Shown: piece after piece, positions 26,072 to 35,970 of the stretch
Layout: each line of letters starts with the position of its first letter
Position numbering within the stretch: position 1 is the first letter of the stretch
Assembly (NCBI GenBank): GCA_015689735.1
Contig: WVSP01000001.1
Span: forward strand, 360,001 to 424,000
Reading direction: 5' to 3'
Length of the DNA: 64,000 bases
From: Rhodobacterales bacterium LSUCC0031
GTDB lineage: Bacteria > Pseudomonadota > Alphaproteobacteria > Rhodobacterales > Rhodobacteraceae
Program-made: the position numbers and the translations under genes
Notes under the pieces: generated by a model
What the model was told of the DNA's origin: nothing
Seen by the model: the letters and a program-made list of their open reading frames with translations, nothing else
Databases searched by the model: none

Positions 26072-27256
26072 ATGGCGTTTCCCGAGCGGTTTTCGAACCT
26101 GCCCGAATATGCGTTTCCGCGTTTGCGGAAGTTGCTCGACGTGCATCCGCCGGGTGGTCCCGTCGTGCATATGACCATTGGCGAGCCGCGCCATCCCTTT
26201 CCGGCTTGGGTTGGGGATGTGATCGCCGACAGCCTTGAGGGGATCGGGCGCTACCCCGCCAATGACGGCACGCCGGAATTGCAGACCGCGATCGCGGCAT
26301 GGATCGCGCGGCGCTATGGCGTCAATGTCAGCGCGGATCGTCAGATCTTGCCCTTGAACGGCACGCGCGAGGGGTTGTTCAACGCCTGCCTTGCGCTTTG
26401 CCCGGAGACCAAGCGCGGGAAGCAACCCATCGTGTTGATGCCCAACCCGTTCTACCAGGTCTATGCCGTGGCGGCTTTGGCCGTGGGGGCGGAACCCGTC
26501 TATGTGTCGGCCACGGCGGCCACGGGCGATCTGCCCGACTATGCGCGCCTGCCGCCCGAGATCTTGGACCGGGTGGCGATTGCTTACCTGTGCTCGCCTG
26601 CCAACCCCCAAGGGGCGGTGGCCGATGCCGGCTGGTGGCGTGACCTGATCGCCTTGGCCGAGCGGCATGATTTCCAGATTTTCGCCGATGAATGTTACTC
26701 CGAGCTTTATCGCGACACGCCCCCGCCGGGCGCGCTTGAGATCGCGGCCCAGATGGGCGCGCATCCCGAGCGGGTGGTGATTTTCCACTCGCTCTCCAAA
26801 CGCTCGAACATGCCGGGGCTGCGGTCGGGCTTTGCTGCCGGTGGGCCGGAGAGCATAGGGCGGATGAAACAGCTGAGGAATTACGCAGGCGCGCCCTTGC
26901 CCTTGCCGCTTCAGGCGGTGGCGACGCGCGCATGGAGCGACGAGGCCCATGTCGAGGAAAACCGCGCGCTTTACCGTGCGAAATACGCGATTGCCGACGC
27001 GATTTTCCACGATGTGCCGGGGTACACCCCTCCACAGGCGGGGTTCTTTTTGTGGCTGCCCGTCGCCGATGGCGAGGCGGCAGCGGTGAAATTGTGGCGC
27101 GAGACAGGCGTGCGGGTGTTACCGGGAGCTTATCTCGCGCGCGCGGTGGATGGTATGATCCCCGGCGCCGACAGGCTGCGCGTGGCGATGGTCGCACCCG
27201 AAGATGAAATGCGCGATGGGCTGACGCGGTTGCGGTCATGCCTTTACGGCGAATGA
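26072..27256 (+). CDS. Class I/II PLP aminotransferase, DapC-like
   Basis: 394-residue fold-type I aminotransferase. The PLP-binding Lys is near residue 244 in HSLSKRSNMPGLRSGF; NPFYQVYAVAAL, LCSPANPQGAV and ADECYSELY mark the substrate and cofactor pockets. The opening FSNLPEYAFPRLRKLLD and IGEPRHPFPAWV are typical of succinyldiaminopimelate aminotransferases (DapC) of alpha- and betaproteobacteria, which would fit with dapF and dapB in the same window. The assignment to DapC rather than another aminotransferase is likely but not certain. It lies 13 bases before ftsK, suggesting co-transcription. Confidence 0.88.
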   Translation: MAFPERFSNLPEYAFPRLRKLLDVHPPGGPVVHMTIGEPRHPFPAWVGDVIADSLEGIGRYPANDGTPELQTAIAAWIARRYGVNVSADRQILPLNGTREGLFNACLALCPETKRGKQPIVLMPNPFYQVYAVAALAVGAEPVYVSATAATGDLPDYARLPPEILDRVAIAYLCSPANPQGAVADAGWWRDLIALAERHDFQIFADECYSELYRDTPPPGALEIAAQMGAHPERVVIFHSLSKRSNMPGLRSGFAAGGPESIGRMKQLRNYAGAPLPLPLQAVATRAWSDEAHVEENRALYRAKYAIADAIFHDVPGYTPPQAGFFLWLPVADGEAAAVKLWRETGVRVLPGAYLARAVDGMIPGADRLRVAMVAPEDEMRDGLTRLRSCLYGE

Positions 27257-27268
27257 GGACGAACGAGC

Positions 27269-30190
27269 ATGGCCTATCAGACCAGACAGCGTGATCCCCT
27301 GCTAGATGACCGGACACATGAATTGCTCATGCGGTTTGGCCAACAGGCGCTTGGTTTCGCCCTCTTGGGCCTTGGCGTGGCGCTTGCCGCGATGCTGTGG
27401 TCTTATGCGCCGGATGACCCGCATTTCATGGCGGCGACCGATGCGGTGCCGCAAAACCTATTGGGGCATCTGGGCGCATCGGTTTCCGCGATCTTGATGA
27501 TGATCATGGGCTATGGGGCGGTCTTGCTGCCGCTTGCCGCGTGGGTCTGGGGTGCCAGGTTCTTGCGCAACAGCCGTCAGGATCGCGCCTTGGGGCGTGT
27601 CGCCTTTCTGCCGATCGCGGTTGCGCTGGCGGCGATCTATTCGGCCAGTCTGACACCGCCGCAAGGCTGGGCGCATAGCTTTGGTCTCGGCGGGCTGTTT
27701 GGCGATACGGTGGTTGGCGCGCTTTTGCACGCGTTGCCGATGGCCCCGCAGCTTGGGTTGAAACTGGTCGCCGCAATGGCCTTTGTGCTTTGTTTGATGA
27801 TGTCGGGTTTTGTCATGGGCGTGGATCGTCGCGAGCTGCGCTTGGGCCTACGCTATCTGTTGCTTGGTCTTGTGGCGCTTGGCAGCTTGGTCTCGGGGGG
27901 CTTACGCAATGCAGGCCATGGCGCCGGACGTGCCGCCACCGAGTTGGCGCGCTTGCGCCAAGAACGCCGCGAGGCAGGTCTGTCCGGGTCCGGCCTTGCG
28001 GCATTTTCCGATCGCCTATCGACCCCGGTGCAGCCACTTGGTGGCGAACAGGGGCAAGCTCAAACCCCGCCACGCCGCGTCGGCGGATTGTTGGGGCGCG
28101 TGCCGATGCTGCGCGCCCAGGGTGCCGAGGCCGCCACGCTTGACGTCGCACCCGAGGCACCGATCCATGGCAGCGCCGAGGAAGAGCGTATCCGTGCGCG
28201 CATCAGTGATGTGATCCGCAACCGTGTGCGCCGCGCGCCCCAGCTCGCGCCCCAAGAGGAAAAGCGCCGCATGCCAAGCCTCCCTCTTGGGGCGGGGATC
28301 TTGTCAGCGGCGGCTGGGTCTGCTGCCGCCCAACCCGTGATCCGGGCCGAGCCGCCCTTGACCGCCGCACACAGAGCCGAGCCGCCGCTAAGCGCGCGCA
28401 GCGTCGCTGCGACACCCGCGCCTGCGGCGATCGATACCTTTGACGAGAATATGTTCATCGATGACGAGGGCGATCAGTTCGGGACGACCGACCATGACGC
28501 GCTGGGCATGCAAGATATGGCCCCCCGTGGCCCCGCGCCGGTGCTGCCCCAGACCGAGTTGCAGCGCCGGGTGATGCAGCGCGCCTTGACGCGCAAACCT
28601 GCTCCTTCGAAACAGGCGATCGCCGATGCGCAGCCCTCGTTGCCGCTACAGGCCAAGGTGGAAACGGCCTATGAGCCGCCGTCGCTTGCCTTGTTGGAGA
28701 ACCCCGATACGATCCAGATCCAACGCCCGCATCTGAGCGACGAGGCGCTTGAGGAAAACGCCCGCATGCTGGAGTCGGTCTTGGATGACTACGGCGTCAA
28801 GGGCGAGATTGTCAGCGTTCGCCCCGGCCCCGTCGTCACCATGTACGAGCTTGAACCAGCGCCTGGCCTGAAGGCGAGCCGTGTGATCGGTCTGGCCGAT
28901 GATATCGCGCGTTCGATGTCGGCGCTTTCCGCGCGTGTTTCCACCGTGCCGGGCCGCTCGGTCATCGGGATCGAATTGCCCAACGAGCACCGCGAAAAGG
29001 TGCTGTTGCGCGAGTTGTTGAGCCATCGCAGTTTCGGTGATGGCAATCACCGCCTGCCGCTTGCGCTTGGCAAGGATATCGGCGGCGATCCGATCATCGC
29101 TAATCTTGCCAAGATGCCCCATCTGCTGATCGCTGGCACCACCGGTTCGGGGAAATCGGTCGCGATCAACACCATGATCCTGAGCTTGCTTTATAAGCTT
29201 TCCCCCGAAGAATGCCGGATGATCATGATCGACCCCAAGATGCTGGAACTGTCGGTCTATGACGGTATTCCACATCTGCTGTCGCCCGTTGTGACCGACC
29301 CGAAAAAGGCTGTTGTGGCGCTCAAATGGGTCGTGGGCGAGATGGAAGAGCGCTATCGCAAGATGTCCAAGATGGGCGTGCGCAATATCGAGGGCTATAA
29401 TGGCCGCGTCCGCGAGGCACTGGCCAAGGGCGAGATGTTCAAGCGTACTTATCAGACGGGTTTCGACGACGAAACCGGCGATCCCGTCTTCGAGACCGAA
29501 GAATTCCAGCCCGTGACCATGCCCTTTATCGTTGTCATCGTTGACGAGATGGCCGACCTGATGATGGTGGCCGGCAAAGAGATCGAAGCCTGTATCCAGC
29601 GTTTGGCCCAGATGGCGCGCGCAAGCGGTATCCACCTGATCATGGCGACCCAGCGCCCTTCGGTCGATGTGATCACCGGCACGATCAAGGCCAACTTCCC
29701 GACGCGGATTTCCTTCCACGTGACGTCCAAGATCGACAGCCGCACAATCCTTGGCGAACAGGGCGCCGAGCAGCTTTTGGGCATGGGCGACATGCTTTAC
29801 ATGGCGGGCGGCGCCAAGATCACCCGTATCCACGGCCCCTTCGTGCGCGACGAAGAGGTCGAGGAGATCGTGCGCCACCTGAAATCCTTTGGACCGCCTG
29901 AATATGCTTCGAGCGTGCTCGATGGCCCGGATGAGGACCGCGAAAGCGATATCGATGCGGTTCTGGGCCTGAACACCGGCGGCAATACCGATGGCGAGGA
30001 TGCGCTCTACGATCAAGCCGTGGCGATCGTGATCAAGGATCGGAAATGTTCGACCTCGTATATCCAGCGCAAGTTGGGCGTGGGCTACAACAAGGCCGCG
30101 CGGTTGGTCGAGCAGATGGAGGAAGCGAGGCTGGTCAGCACCGCCAACCATGTCGGCAAGCGCGAGATCTTGGTGCCGGAACAGGATTGA
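27269..30190 (+). CDS. ftsK: DNA translocase FtsK
   Basis: Septal DNA pump that clears chromosome termini during division and activates XerCD. The 973-residue product has four to five membrane helices (about residues 25-205), a Pro/Ala-rich cytoplasmic linker (about 210-470) shorter than in E. coli, the RecA-like motor with Walker [14 protein letters not shown] (about 622-634) and Walker B-like [13 protein letters not shown], and the C-terminal gamma winged helix ([28 protein letters not shown]) that reads KOPS-like sites. All domains are complete. It is followed by lolA, as in many alphaproteobacteria. Confidence 0.97.
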   Translation: MAYQTRQRDPLLDDRTHELLMRFGQQALGFALLGLGVALAAMLWSYAPDDPHFMAATDAVPQNLLGHLGASVSAILMMIMGYGAVLLPLAAWVWGARFLRNSRQDRALGRVAFLPIAVALAAIYSASLTPPQGWAHSFGLGGLFGDTVVGALLHALPMAPQLGLKLVAAMAFVLCLMMSGFVMGVDRRELRLGLRYLLLGLVALGSLVSGGLRNAGHGAGRAATELARLRQERREAGLSGSGLAAFSDRLSTPVQPLGGEQGQAQTPPRRVGGLLGRVPMLRAQGAEAATLDVAPEAPIHGSAEEERIRARISDVIRNRVRRAPQLAPQEEKRRMPSLPLGAGILSAAAGSAAAQPVIRAEPPLTAAHRAEPPLSARSVAATPAPAAIDTFDENMFIDDEGDQFGTTDHDALGMQDMAPRGPAPVLPQTELQRRVMQRALTRKPAPSKQAIADAQPSLPLQAKVETAYEPPSLALLENPDTIQIQRPHLSDEALEENARMLESVLDDYGVKGEIVSVRPGPVVTMYELEPAPGLKASRVIGLADDIARSMSALSARVSTVPGRSVIGIELPNEHREKVLLRELLSHRSFGDGNHRLPLALGKDIGGDPIIANLAKMPHLLIAGTTGSGKSVAINTMILSLLYKLSPEECRMIMIDPKMLELSVYDGIPHLLSPVVTDPKKAVVALKWVVGEMEERYRKMSKMGVRNIEGYNGRVREALAKGEMFKRTYQTGFDDETGDPVFETEEFQPVTMPFIVVIVDEMADLMMVAGKEIEACIQRLAQMARASGIHLIMATQRPSVDVITGTIKANFPTRISFHVTSKIDSRTILGEQGAEQLLGMGDMLYMAGGAKITRIHGPFVRDEEVEEIVRHLKSFGPPEYASSVLDGPDEDRESDIDAVLGLNTGGNTDGEDALYDQAVAIVIKDRKCSTSYIQRKLGVGYNKAARLVEQMEEARLVSTANHVGKREILVPEQD

Positions 30191-30252
30191 CGCTTGCGTG
30201 ATCGCGGGCGCCACCCCCTTTATGGGGCGCTGAAAAGGGCTATCTTGGTTCC

Positions 30253-30849
30253 ATGAAACGATTGTTGCTTTGCCTTGCCCTTGGTCTGGTGTCGGCCCTT
30301 CCCGCGCGGGCCGATCTGGTGTCGCTGGCTGATCTGTCTGCCTATCTTAACGGTTTATCCTCTGCTGAGGGGCGATTTACCCAGATTAACGCCGATGGCT
30401 CGGTCGCAACCGGCGATATCTATCTGCATCGCCCCGGCCGGATCCGCTTTGATTATGAAGGCGGGGATTTGACCGTGATTGCTGGCGGTCAGCAAGTCGC
30501 GATTTTCGATGGGCGCGCGAATACCCCACCCGAGCAATATCCTTTGGCGCAAACGCCGCTCAACCTGATCTTGGCGCGCAATGTCGATTTGGCCGCATCG
30601 GGCATGGTGGTGGGCCATAGGTTCGACGGGGTCGCCACGCGGGTGGCCGCGCAAGACCCAGACCGTCCCGAAATTGGCACGATCGAGATGTTCTTTACCG
30701 ATAACCCGGTTGCCTTGCGCCAGTGGATCATCACCGATAACGGCGGCGGGCAGACGGTCCTTGTGATCGACAGCATGGAACCGGTCGGGCGTTTGCCTGC
30801 CTCGCTGTTCAATATCACCCTAGAGATTGCAACGCGCGCCCGCGATTAG
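30253..30849 (+). CDS. lolA: LolA-type outer-membrane lipoprotein carrier
   Basis: Periplasmic chaperone that carries lipoproteins from LolCDE to the outer membrane. 198 residues: a signal peptide (RLLLCLALGLVSALPARA) and then the LolA fold, with LSSAEGRFTQINADG, HRPGRIRFDYEGGDLTVIAGGQQ, and MFFTDNPVALRQWIITDNGG. The early Arg of PGRIRF is conserved in LolA proteins and used for lipoprotein release. It ends with a four-base overlap with the convergent transglycosylase gene, so the two 3' ends share sequence. Confidence 0.92.
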   Translation: MKRLLLCLALGLVSALPARADLVSLADLSAYLNGLSSAEGRFTQINADGSVATGDIYLHRPGRIRFDYEGGDLTVIAGGQQVAIFDGRANTPPEQYPLAQTPLNLILARNVDLAASGMVVGHRFDGVATRVAAQDPDRPEIGTIEMFFTDNPVALRQWIITDNGGGQTVLVIDSMEPVGRLPASLFNITLEIATRARD

Positions 30850-31436
30850 GCGCGGCAACTTTCCAATTGGCGGCGATACATCTCGGCGCGGTCGGCAACA
30901 CGGTCAGCCACGTTCAGCAACCATCGTTTGGATTGGTGGCTGCCGCGCGCGAAGCCTGCATGCCCCTCGTGGTAGGCGAGATACTGGTTGCGTGCATCCG
31001 TCAGTGCCACACCATTGCGTTCGCGGGTGCGGTTCATGTACCAGCCCATGAAATCGGCGGCATCGTCGATATCGGTGCGCCGTGCGCTGCGCCGCCCGGT
31101 GGCGCGGCGATAATCATCCCATGTGCCGTCAAGCGCTTGGCTATAGCCATAAGCCGAGCTGACGCGCCCCCTTGGGATAAAGCCAAGCGCATAGCGGCGC
31201 GGCGGGCGGGCATTGCCGACAAAGCTGCTTTCTTGGTGAATGATCGCCATTTGCACATGCACCGGCACGCCCCAGCGGCTTTCGGTGCGGCGCATCGCGC
31301 GCATGTAATGCGGCCTTTCGCCAGCCAACATGCAGGCATTGTCGAGGTTGCGTGGTGCGCTGTGACGCGCCCCGCTAGCGCCACAGCCAGCGAGCAATAA
31401 CGTCAGCCCGCCCATGATAAAGACGCGTCGTTCCAT
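30846..31436 (-). CDS. Lipoprotein lytic transglycosylase (SLT-like)
   Basis: Predicted cell-wall hydrolase of 196 residues. An N-terminal lipobox LLLAGC (Cys18) marks a lipoprotein; the catalytic domain has the SLT signature with Glu69 in MAIIHQESSFVGNA, then SSAYGYSQALDGTWDDYRRATG and a late YLAYHEGHAGFARG. The set fits single-domain lytic transglycosylases of family 23. The start at 31436 puts the lipobox directly after two Arg; a longer frame to 31490 is unlikely. It could act in septal or envelope peptidoglycan turnover. Single gene. Confidence 0.87.
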   Translation of the reverse strand: MERRVFIMGGLTLLLAGCGASGARHSAPRNLDNACMLAGERPHYMRAMRRTESRWGVPVHVQMAIIHQESSFVGNARPPRRYALGFIPRGRVSSAYGYSQALDGTWDDYRRATGRRSARRTDIDDAADFMGWYMNRTRERNGVALTDARNQYLAYHEGHAGFARGSHQSKRWLLNVADRVADRAEMYRRQLESCRA

Positions 31437-31525
31437 GATACCTGCTCGAGCCCGAATTTTTACGGTGATATTACGTTTAGTATAGACCAATTTGCCGGTG
31501 AATGGAATGGCGGGCTTGCGGTCTT

Positions 31526-32407
31526 CTAGAGCAAGAAAGACAAAGTGATGGGGAGTGTGGCAACCGACATCAGGGTCGATACCATGACGAGCCCTGCAAC
31601 TGCGTCGGGGTCGGCATCATAGCGCTCTGCAAGCAGGTAGGATGTGACGGCCACGGGTGTTGCCATCTGGAGGACCAAGACGCCAAAAGCCACGGGGTCG
31701 AGGCCAAAGGCGCGCCCGGCGATCACGCCTGCCACCAGACCAAGGGCGAGTTTTGCCGCTGACATCCACAGCGCGCGTCCGATCCGACCGGGTTTGAGGC
31801 GTGCCACCGCGACACCCAGCGTGACCAGCATCAAGGGGATCGCCATCTGCCCCATCAAGGACAATGAGCGCGTCAGCCATTCCGGCGTCTGCCACCCCAA
31901 GGTCAGGAACAAACCACCCAATAGTGTCGCCCACAGCATCGGCTCGCGCAGCATCCGCGCCGGTGATGTGCCGCCCGCCACCAACCAAAGCCCCACGGTG
32001 AAGGTCAAGATCGCCATCACGGCAAAAACGACCACCGCCAGCCCCAAGCCTGTCTCGCCAAAGGCAAACAGCGCCAAGGGCAGCCCCAGATTGCCGGTAT
32101 TGCCAAAGGCCAGCGGCGCGACATAGGCCGCGCGGTCGAGGCGCAGGCCCGCGATAAGCCCCCAACTCAGCGCGATGACGGCGATATAGGCCAAAAGGCT
32201 TGCCAAGGTCAGTGCGCCCAATGTCGAGAGGGCGATATCGGCCTGCATCAGCGCGGTGAAGATCAGGCTTGGCACCGCCAGGGTCATCGAGATGCGGGTG
32301 ACGAAGGCGGTCGGGTAGTCGTAACCTGCCTTGGCCCAAACAAACCCGGCACTCCCCAAGAGGAAAACAGGGGCCACGATTGCCAGCACCGTCAGGGCGA
32401 TTTCCAC
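31526..32407 (-). CDS. AEC-family transporter (auxin efflux carrier-like)
   Basis: 293-residue inner-membrane transporter with about ten helices in two inverted halves. FGNTGNLGLPLALFAFG, the broken-helix motif with Asn-Thr-Gly, and LQMATPVAVTSYLLAERY in the second half are characteristic of AEC carriers, some of which export malate or other organic acids. The start is GTG at 32407: GGAAGGAAA lies about seven bases upstream and the protein begins VEIALTVLAIVAP, a normal first helix. A longer open frame starting at 32506 overlaps hspQ on the other strand and is unlikely. The gene is divergent from hspQ with an 85-base gap. Confidence 0.9.
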   Translation of the reverse strand: MEIALTVLAIVAPVFLLGSAGFVWAKAGYDYPTAFVTRISMTLAVPSLIFTALMQADIALSTLGALTLASLLAYIAVIALSWGLIAGLRLDRAAYVAPLAFGNTGNLGLPLALFAFGETGLGLAVVVFAVMAILTFTVGLWLVAGGTSPARMLREPMLWATLLGGLFLTLGWQTPEWLTRSLSLMGQMAIPLMLVTLGVAVARLKPGRIGRALWMSAAKLALGLVAGVIAGRAFGLDPVAFGVLVLQMATPVAVTSYLLAERYDADPDAVAGLVMVSTLMSVATLPITLSFLL

Positions 32408-32492
32408 AATCTGTTTCCTTCCCGAAATGCGCGAACCATGGACAATCCCCCCATGCGCGCGATAGAACGCGTGTTCAAGGGGGTTCAGCCTC

Positions 32493-32819
32493 ATGCTGAG
32501 AAGCACGGCAAAATTCGGTCTCGGTCAGGTGGTACGCCACCGTAAACACCCGTTTCGGGGTGTCATTTTCGATATTGATCCCCAATTTGCCAATACCGAT
32601 GAATGGTATGCCGCCATCCCTGAAGAGGCCCGGCCAGCCAAAGAGCAGCCCTTTTACCACCTCTTGGCCGAGAACGATCAGACCTACTATGTCGCCTATG
32701 TCTCGGAGCAGAACCTTGTGCCTGACGAGAGTGGCGAACCGGTCGATCACCCCGATTTGCCTGACCTGTTCGGCGAGTTCAGCAATGGTCGCTATCCGCT
32801 CGAGTTTCAGCTGAACTGA
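32493..32819 (+). CDS. hspQ: Heat-shock protein HspQ
   Basis: 108-residue small heat-shock factor; in E. coli HspQ binds hemimethylated DNA and acts as a specificity enhancer for Lon. Family blocks are AKFGLGQVVRHRKHPFRGV, DIDPQFANTDEWY, PFYHLLAENDQTYYVAYVSEQNLVPD and the end RYPLEFQLN. The ATG has AAGGGGG nine bases before it. It is divergent from the AEC transporter gene; the heat-shock promoter usual for this gene was not clearly identified. Confidence 0.93.
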   Translation: MLRSTAKFGLGQVVRHRKHPFRGVIFDIDPQFANTDEWYAAIPEEARPAKEQPFYHLLAENDQTYYVAYVSEQNLVPDESGEPVDHPDLPDLFGEFSNGRYPLEFQLN

Positions 32820-32830
32820 GCCATGCAGAG

Positions 32831-33211
32831 TTAGCCGATGGGGCGCCCCTCGGCTTTCCATGCGGAAAAGCCGCCCTCCATTTCAGCGACATTGGTCATC
32901 CCCATCTCTTGCAGCGTCTTGGTTGCGAGCGCAGATCGCCACGCGCCTGCGCAGACAAGGATTAGCCGCTTGTCGGTTGCCAGCGCCTCTTTGTGGTAGG
33001 GGCTGGCGGGGTCCACCCAAAACTCCAGCATTCCGCGCGGCGCATGGATCGCACCGGGCAGCTTGCCTTCGCGCTCAAGCTCGCGAGGGTCGCGGATATC
33101 GACGAAGACCGCTTGGCCATTCGCCACTTCGGCGGCGGCGGCCTCGGTCGAGAGCGAGGTGATAGCCGCTTTCGCGGCCATCACCATGTCTTTGACGGGG
33201 GTAATCGCCAT
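32831..33211 (-). CDS. Rhodanese-domain protein
   Basis: Single rhodanese domain of 126 residues. The active-site loop has Cys87 in LILVCAGAWRSALA, so a persulfide can form; the loop sequence differs from the CRxGxR of thiosulfate sulfurtransferases, and the substrate is unknown. FVDIRDPRELEREGKLPGAIHAPRG and the end MEGGFSAWKAEG are standard for the fold. It begins 3 bases after the gamma-glutamyltransferase stop, in the same direction, so the two form a small operon. Confidence 0.9.
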   Translation of the reverse strand: MAITPVKDMVMAAKAAITSLSTEAAAAEVANGQAVFVDIRDPRELEREGKLPGAIHAPRGMLEFWVDPASPYHKEALATDKRLILVCAGAWRSALATKTLQEMGMTNVAEMEGGFSAWKAEGRPIG

Positions 33212-33214
33212 CGC

Positions 33215-34798
33215 TCAATAGCCCAGCGCGATGCCGTCTTTGCGCGGGTCCGATCCACCCTCGAGCGTGCCGAGATCATGATGGATGCGGATCGCCTGCG
33301 CACCGCCGATGCCGACATCGGGGGTGGAAACGGCATGGCCGAGATCGCTGAGTTCTTGCCGGACGGTGTCGCTATAGCCCTTTTCAACTTTCATATCGCC
33401 GAACTCGCTGAAACAGCGCGGCGCGTCGATCATCTCCTGTGGGCCAAGGCCGTAATCGACCATATTGGTGACCATCCGCGCGTGGCCTGTGGCCTGATAC
33501 TGGCCACCCATCACGCCGAATGGCATGATCACGCGGCCATTTTGCTTGAGCATGGCAGGGATGATCGTGTGCATCGGGCGCTTGCCGCCCGCCGCCTCGT
33601 TCGGGTGGCCCGCCTCAAGCGTGAAGCCCGCGCCACGGTTCTGGAACAGGATGCCGAATTTGTCGGACGCGATGCCAGAGCCGAAATCCTTGAACACCGA
33701 ATAGATCAGCGACACGGCCATGCGGTCGCGATCAACGACGGTGATATAGATGGTTTCCTTATGCGCCTCGGCGCTAAGGGTGCGAGGGTTGTCGATGCAG
33801 CGGGTGGGGTCGATCAGGGCCGCCAGTTTCTTGGCCGTGGCCGGGTCGAGCATATGGGCCAGCCGCGTCATGTGATCCATGTCGGCGACGAAACGCTCGC
33901 GCGCATCATAGGCGAGTTTCGTGGCCTCTGCCTCGATATGGGCGCGCATCGTGCCGAAGGGTTCCATCGATGCCAGATCAAATTCGGCCAAGATATTGGC
34001 CAAAAGGATCGCTGTCGCACCTTGGCCATTTGGCGGATGCTCGACCAGTTCGATGCCCTTGTAATTGCCGCTGACGGGTGTGCCATAACTGCTGCGCGTA
34101 TTGGCGAAATCCTCGAGCGTGTGGACACCGCCCAAGGCGCGCAGCGAGGCGACCATGTCTTCGGCCACTTCACCCTCGTAGAAGCCGGAGCGGCCAAGGG
34201 CCGCCACACGGCGCAATACCTCGGCCTGCTGGGGGTGGCGGAACAGCTGGCCCACGCGCGGGGGCGCGTCGCCGATCAAGTAATAGCGCCGCGCCGCTGG
34301 GTTCATGTTCTGGTGATGATGCGCCCAGTCAAAGCCTGCGCGCGGGGCGACGGGAACGCCTGCCTCGGCATAGCGGATGGTGGGGGCCAGCACCGCATCA
34401 AGCCCCAGCTTGCCGTGATCTTGCGACATCTGGCAAAAGGCGTCGATCGCGCCGGGGATAGTCACGGCGGCGGGGTCGCCGAAAACGGGCATCTTGGTGT
34501 GGCCCTTGGCGCGCAGCGCCTCGGCCGACAACGCGGCGGGCGCGCGGCCGGATCCGTTGATGGCGATGATCTCTTCGGTGCCGGCGGGTTTGATCAGGGC
34601 AAAGCAGTCACCGCCGATCCCTGTCATGGCGGGTTCACACAGCCCCAGCAAAACCGCACCTGCGATGGCGGCATCCACCGCGTTGCCGCCTGATTTCAGG
34701 ATATCGACAGCCGCTTGCGCCGCAATCGGGTGCGAGGTCGCGCACATGCCGTTTTCGGCGAAAGCGGCCGACCGGCCGGGATGGTGAAAGTCGCGCAT
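33215..34798 (-). CDS. Gamma-glutamyltransferase family protein
   Basis: N-terminal nucleophile hydrolase that is made as one chain and self-cleaves; members act on glutathione or other gamma-glutamyl compounds, or on acylated substrates. 527 residues with ATSHPIAAQAAVDILKSGGNAVDAA and IGGDCFALI near the start. The cleavage and nucleophile threonine is residue 349 in HKETIYITVVDRD, aligning with Thr391 of E. coli Ggt; the next residue is Ile instead of Thr/His, placing it in the YwrD-like side group whose substrate is often unknown. No signal peptide, so likely cytoplasmic. The ATG at 34798 is preferred over an upstream one. Confidence 0.9.
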   Translation of the reverse strand: MRDFHHPGRSAAFAENGMCATSHPIAAQAAVDILKSGGNAVDAAIAGAVLLGLCEPAMTGIGGDCFALIKPAGTEEIIAINGSGRAPAALSAEALRAKGHTKMPVFGDPAAVTIPGAIDAFCQMSQDHGKLGLDAVLAPTIRYAEAGVPVAPRAGFDWAHHHQNMNPAARRYYLIGDAPPRVGQLFRHPQQAEVLRRVAALGRSGFYEGEVAEDMVASLRALGGVHTLEDFANTRSSYGTPVSGNYKGIELVEHPPNGQGATAILLANILAEFDLASMEPFGTMRAHIEAEATKLAYDARERFVADMDHMTRLAHMLDPATAKKLAALIDPTRCIDNPRTLSAEAHKETIYITVVDRDRMAVSLIYSVFKDFGSGIASDKFGILFQNRGAGFTLEAGHPNEAAGGKRPMHTIIPAMLKQNGRVIMPFGVMGGQYQATGHARMVTNMVDYGLGPQEMIDAPRCFSEFGDMKVEKGYSDTVRQELSDLGHAVSTPDVGIGGAQAIRIHHDLGTLEGGSDPRKDGIALGY

Positions 34799-35038
34799 GA
34801 TGTGTCCCTCCCTCGTGCAGCGAATGGCGTGCAACCTAACCGGGGCGACGGCAAGGGCAAGGGGCGGCGTTGCCTATGCAGGGGCCGTTCATTGCGGCTG
34901 CGCCGAAGGTGGATTGCTCAAGTCCTCGACGCCACGCACCGGGTGGGGGCTATGATACACGACGCCGAGGGAAGCCTGAGCAGCTACATGGTTCGTATCG
35001 CACCACATCCCGGCGCCAATGCGGATAGAATCAGGCAT

Positions 35039-35533
35039 TCACATGGCTTTTTGGCGCGATTGCAGCGGATCATCGACACCGGGCAAGCGAAAGCGCAGAA
35101 TGTTTTGCCCATGGCAGCGCGACATGCTGAGCGCGCGCGCCATGCTGCGCAGGATCGGCCATCCAAATCCGCCCTCGGGCCAAAGAAGCGGATCATCGTC
35201 CGCGATCTGTGGAAAGACCGCCCCCGGCAACTGCCCGTTGGGCATCGGACCGCCCTTGTCGCGCAGTGTGATTTGGATACCGCCACGGTCGCTTGCGACA
35301 TCCAGCGTGATGGATGGATTGTCGCCCTGCCGGTCGCAATAGGCATGTTCGACGATATTGTTGCAGGCTTCGGCCAAAGCGATTTGGGTGCGGTCACGCA
35401 GGTCATCGCTGATCCCTTCGGCGTGCAGGGTCGCATCGACCGTGAGCAAAGCATGGCGCACCCCATCCGGGCCTGCGGGAAAATGCAGGCTGATCAAGAG
35501 GCGCGGCCCCAAGATACCCCCGCCACTGGTCAT
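35039..35533 (-). CDS. Anti-sigma factor kinase, RsbW/SpoIIAB type
   Basis: 164-residue GHKL ATPase-fold protein. The ATP-binding N-box is visible in IALAEACNNIVEHAY (about residues 51-65), then the G1-like DKGGPMP and the final block GGFGWPILRSM that caps the nucleotide. Such proteins bind a sigma factor and phosphorylate a STAS partner on Ser or Thr. The partner lies directly upstream and overlaps its start by four bases. No sigma factor gene is nearby. Confidence 0.87.
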   Translation of the reverse strand: MTSGGGILGPRLLISLHFPAGPDGVRHALLTVDATLHAEGISDDLRDRTQIALAEACNNIVEHAYCDRQGDNPSITLDVASDRGGIQITLRDKGGPMPNGQLPGAVFPQIADDDPLLWPEGGFGWPILRSMARALSMSRCHGQNILRFRLPGVDDPLQSRQKAM

Positions 35534-35886
35534 GAGGTGGCCTGTATGGCCGCGCCGCGCGCGGCCGCCGCCGCCTCCGCATCGGTATGGATTGCGAAAA
35601 CCGTATGCATCCGCGTCAGCGTCATGACCTTGTTCACCGCAGGCTGAAGCCCGGCCAATTCCAGTTGGCGCTCACTGCCCAGCAATTTGCGAACGGCAAT
35701 GATCGCACCCAACCCGCTTGAGTCGATGAAATCGACCCGCGACAGATCAAGGATGACGTCCCCGCCACTGCCTGAAACAAGATCGCGAAACCGATCCTTG
35801 AAAGCGATGGCGACCCGCGAGTCGATCCGGTTTTCCCGGACCTTCATGATGCCGATCATGGGGCGGCTTTCGAAATCCATGTTCAT
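35530..35886 (-). CDS. STAS-domain anti-anti-sigma factor (antagonist)
   Basis: 118-residue STAS protein. The phosphoacceptor site is DSSGLGAI with Ser56/Ser57 after Asp55, as in SpoIIAA/RsbV. The start at 35886 has GGAGG seven bases upstream and gives MNMDFES; the open frame extends six codons further without a better site. With the kinase that follows (ATGA overlap) it should form a partner-switching module: when dephosphorylated, the STAS protein would sequester the kinase and free a target. The regulated target is not in the window. Confidence 0.9.
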   Translation of the reverse strand: MNMDFESRPMIGIMKVRENRIDSRVAIAFKDRFRDLVSGSGGDVILDLSRVDFIDSSGLGAIIAVRKLLGSERQLELAGLQPAVNKVMTLTRMHTVFAIHTDAEAAAAARGAAIQATS

Positions 35887-35970
35887 GGCGTAACCTCCGC
35901 GCAAATGCGAGGTTCAAGATAGGGCGAAATCCTTACCAATCGGTGAGTTCGACAGCAGGGGATGAGAACA

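Noticed and set aside
32408-32492. Sigma32 heat-shock promoter for hspQ
   Set aside because: A CCCCAT element is present but no CTTG-like -35 lies at the right distance, so the match is not better than chance.
34799-35038. Gene-free gap between the gamma-glutamyltransferase and the anti-sigma kinase considered for a structural RNA (SRP RNA, 6S, tmRNA, RNase P)
   Set aside because: None of the conserved sequence landmarks of these RNAs were found; it is best read as an ordinary intergenic gap.
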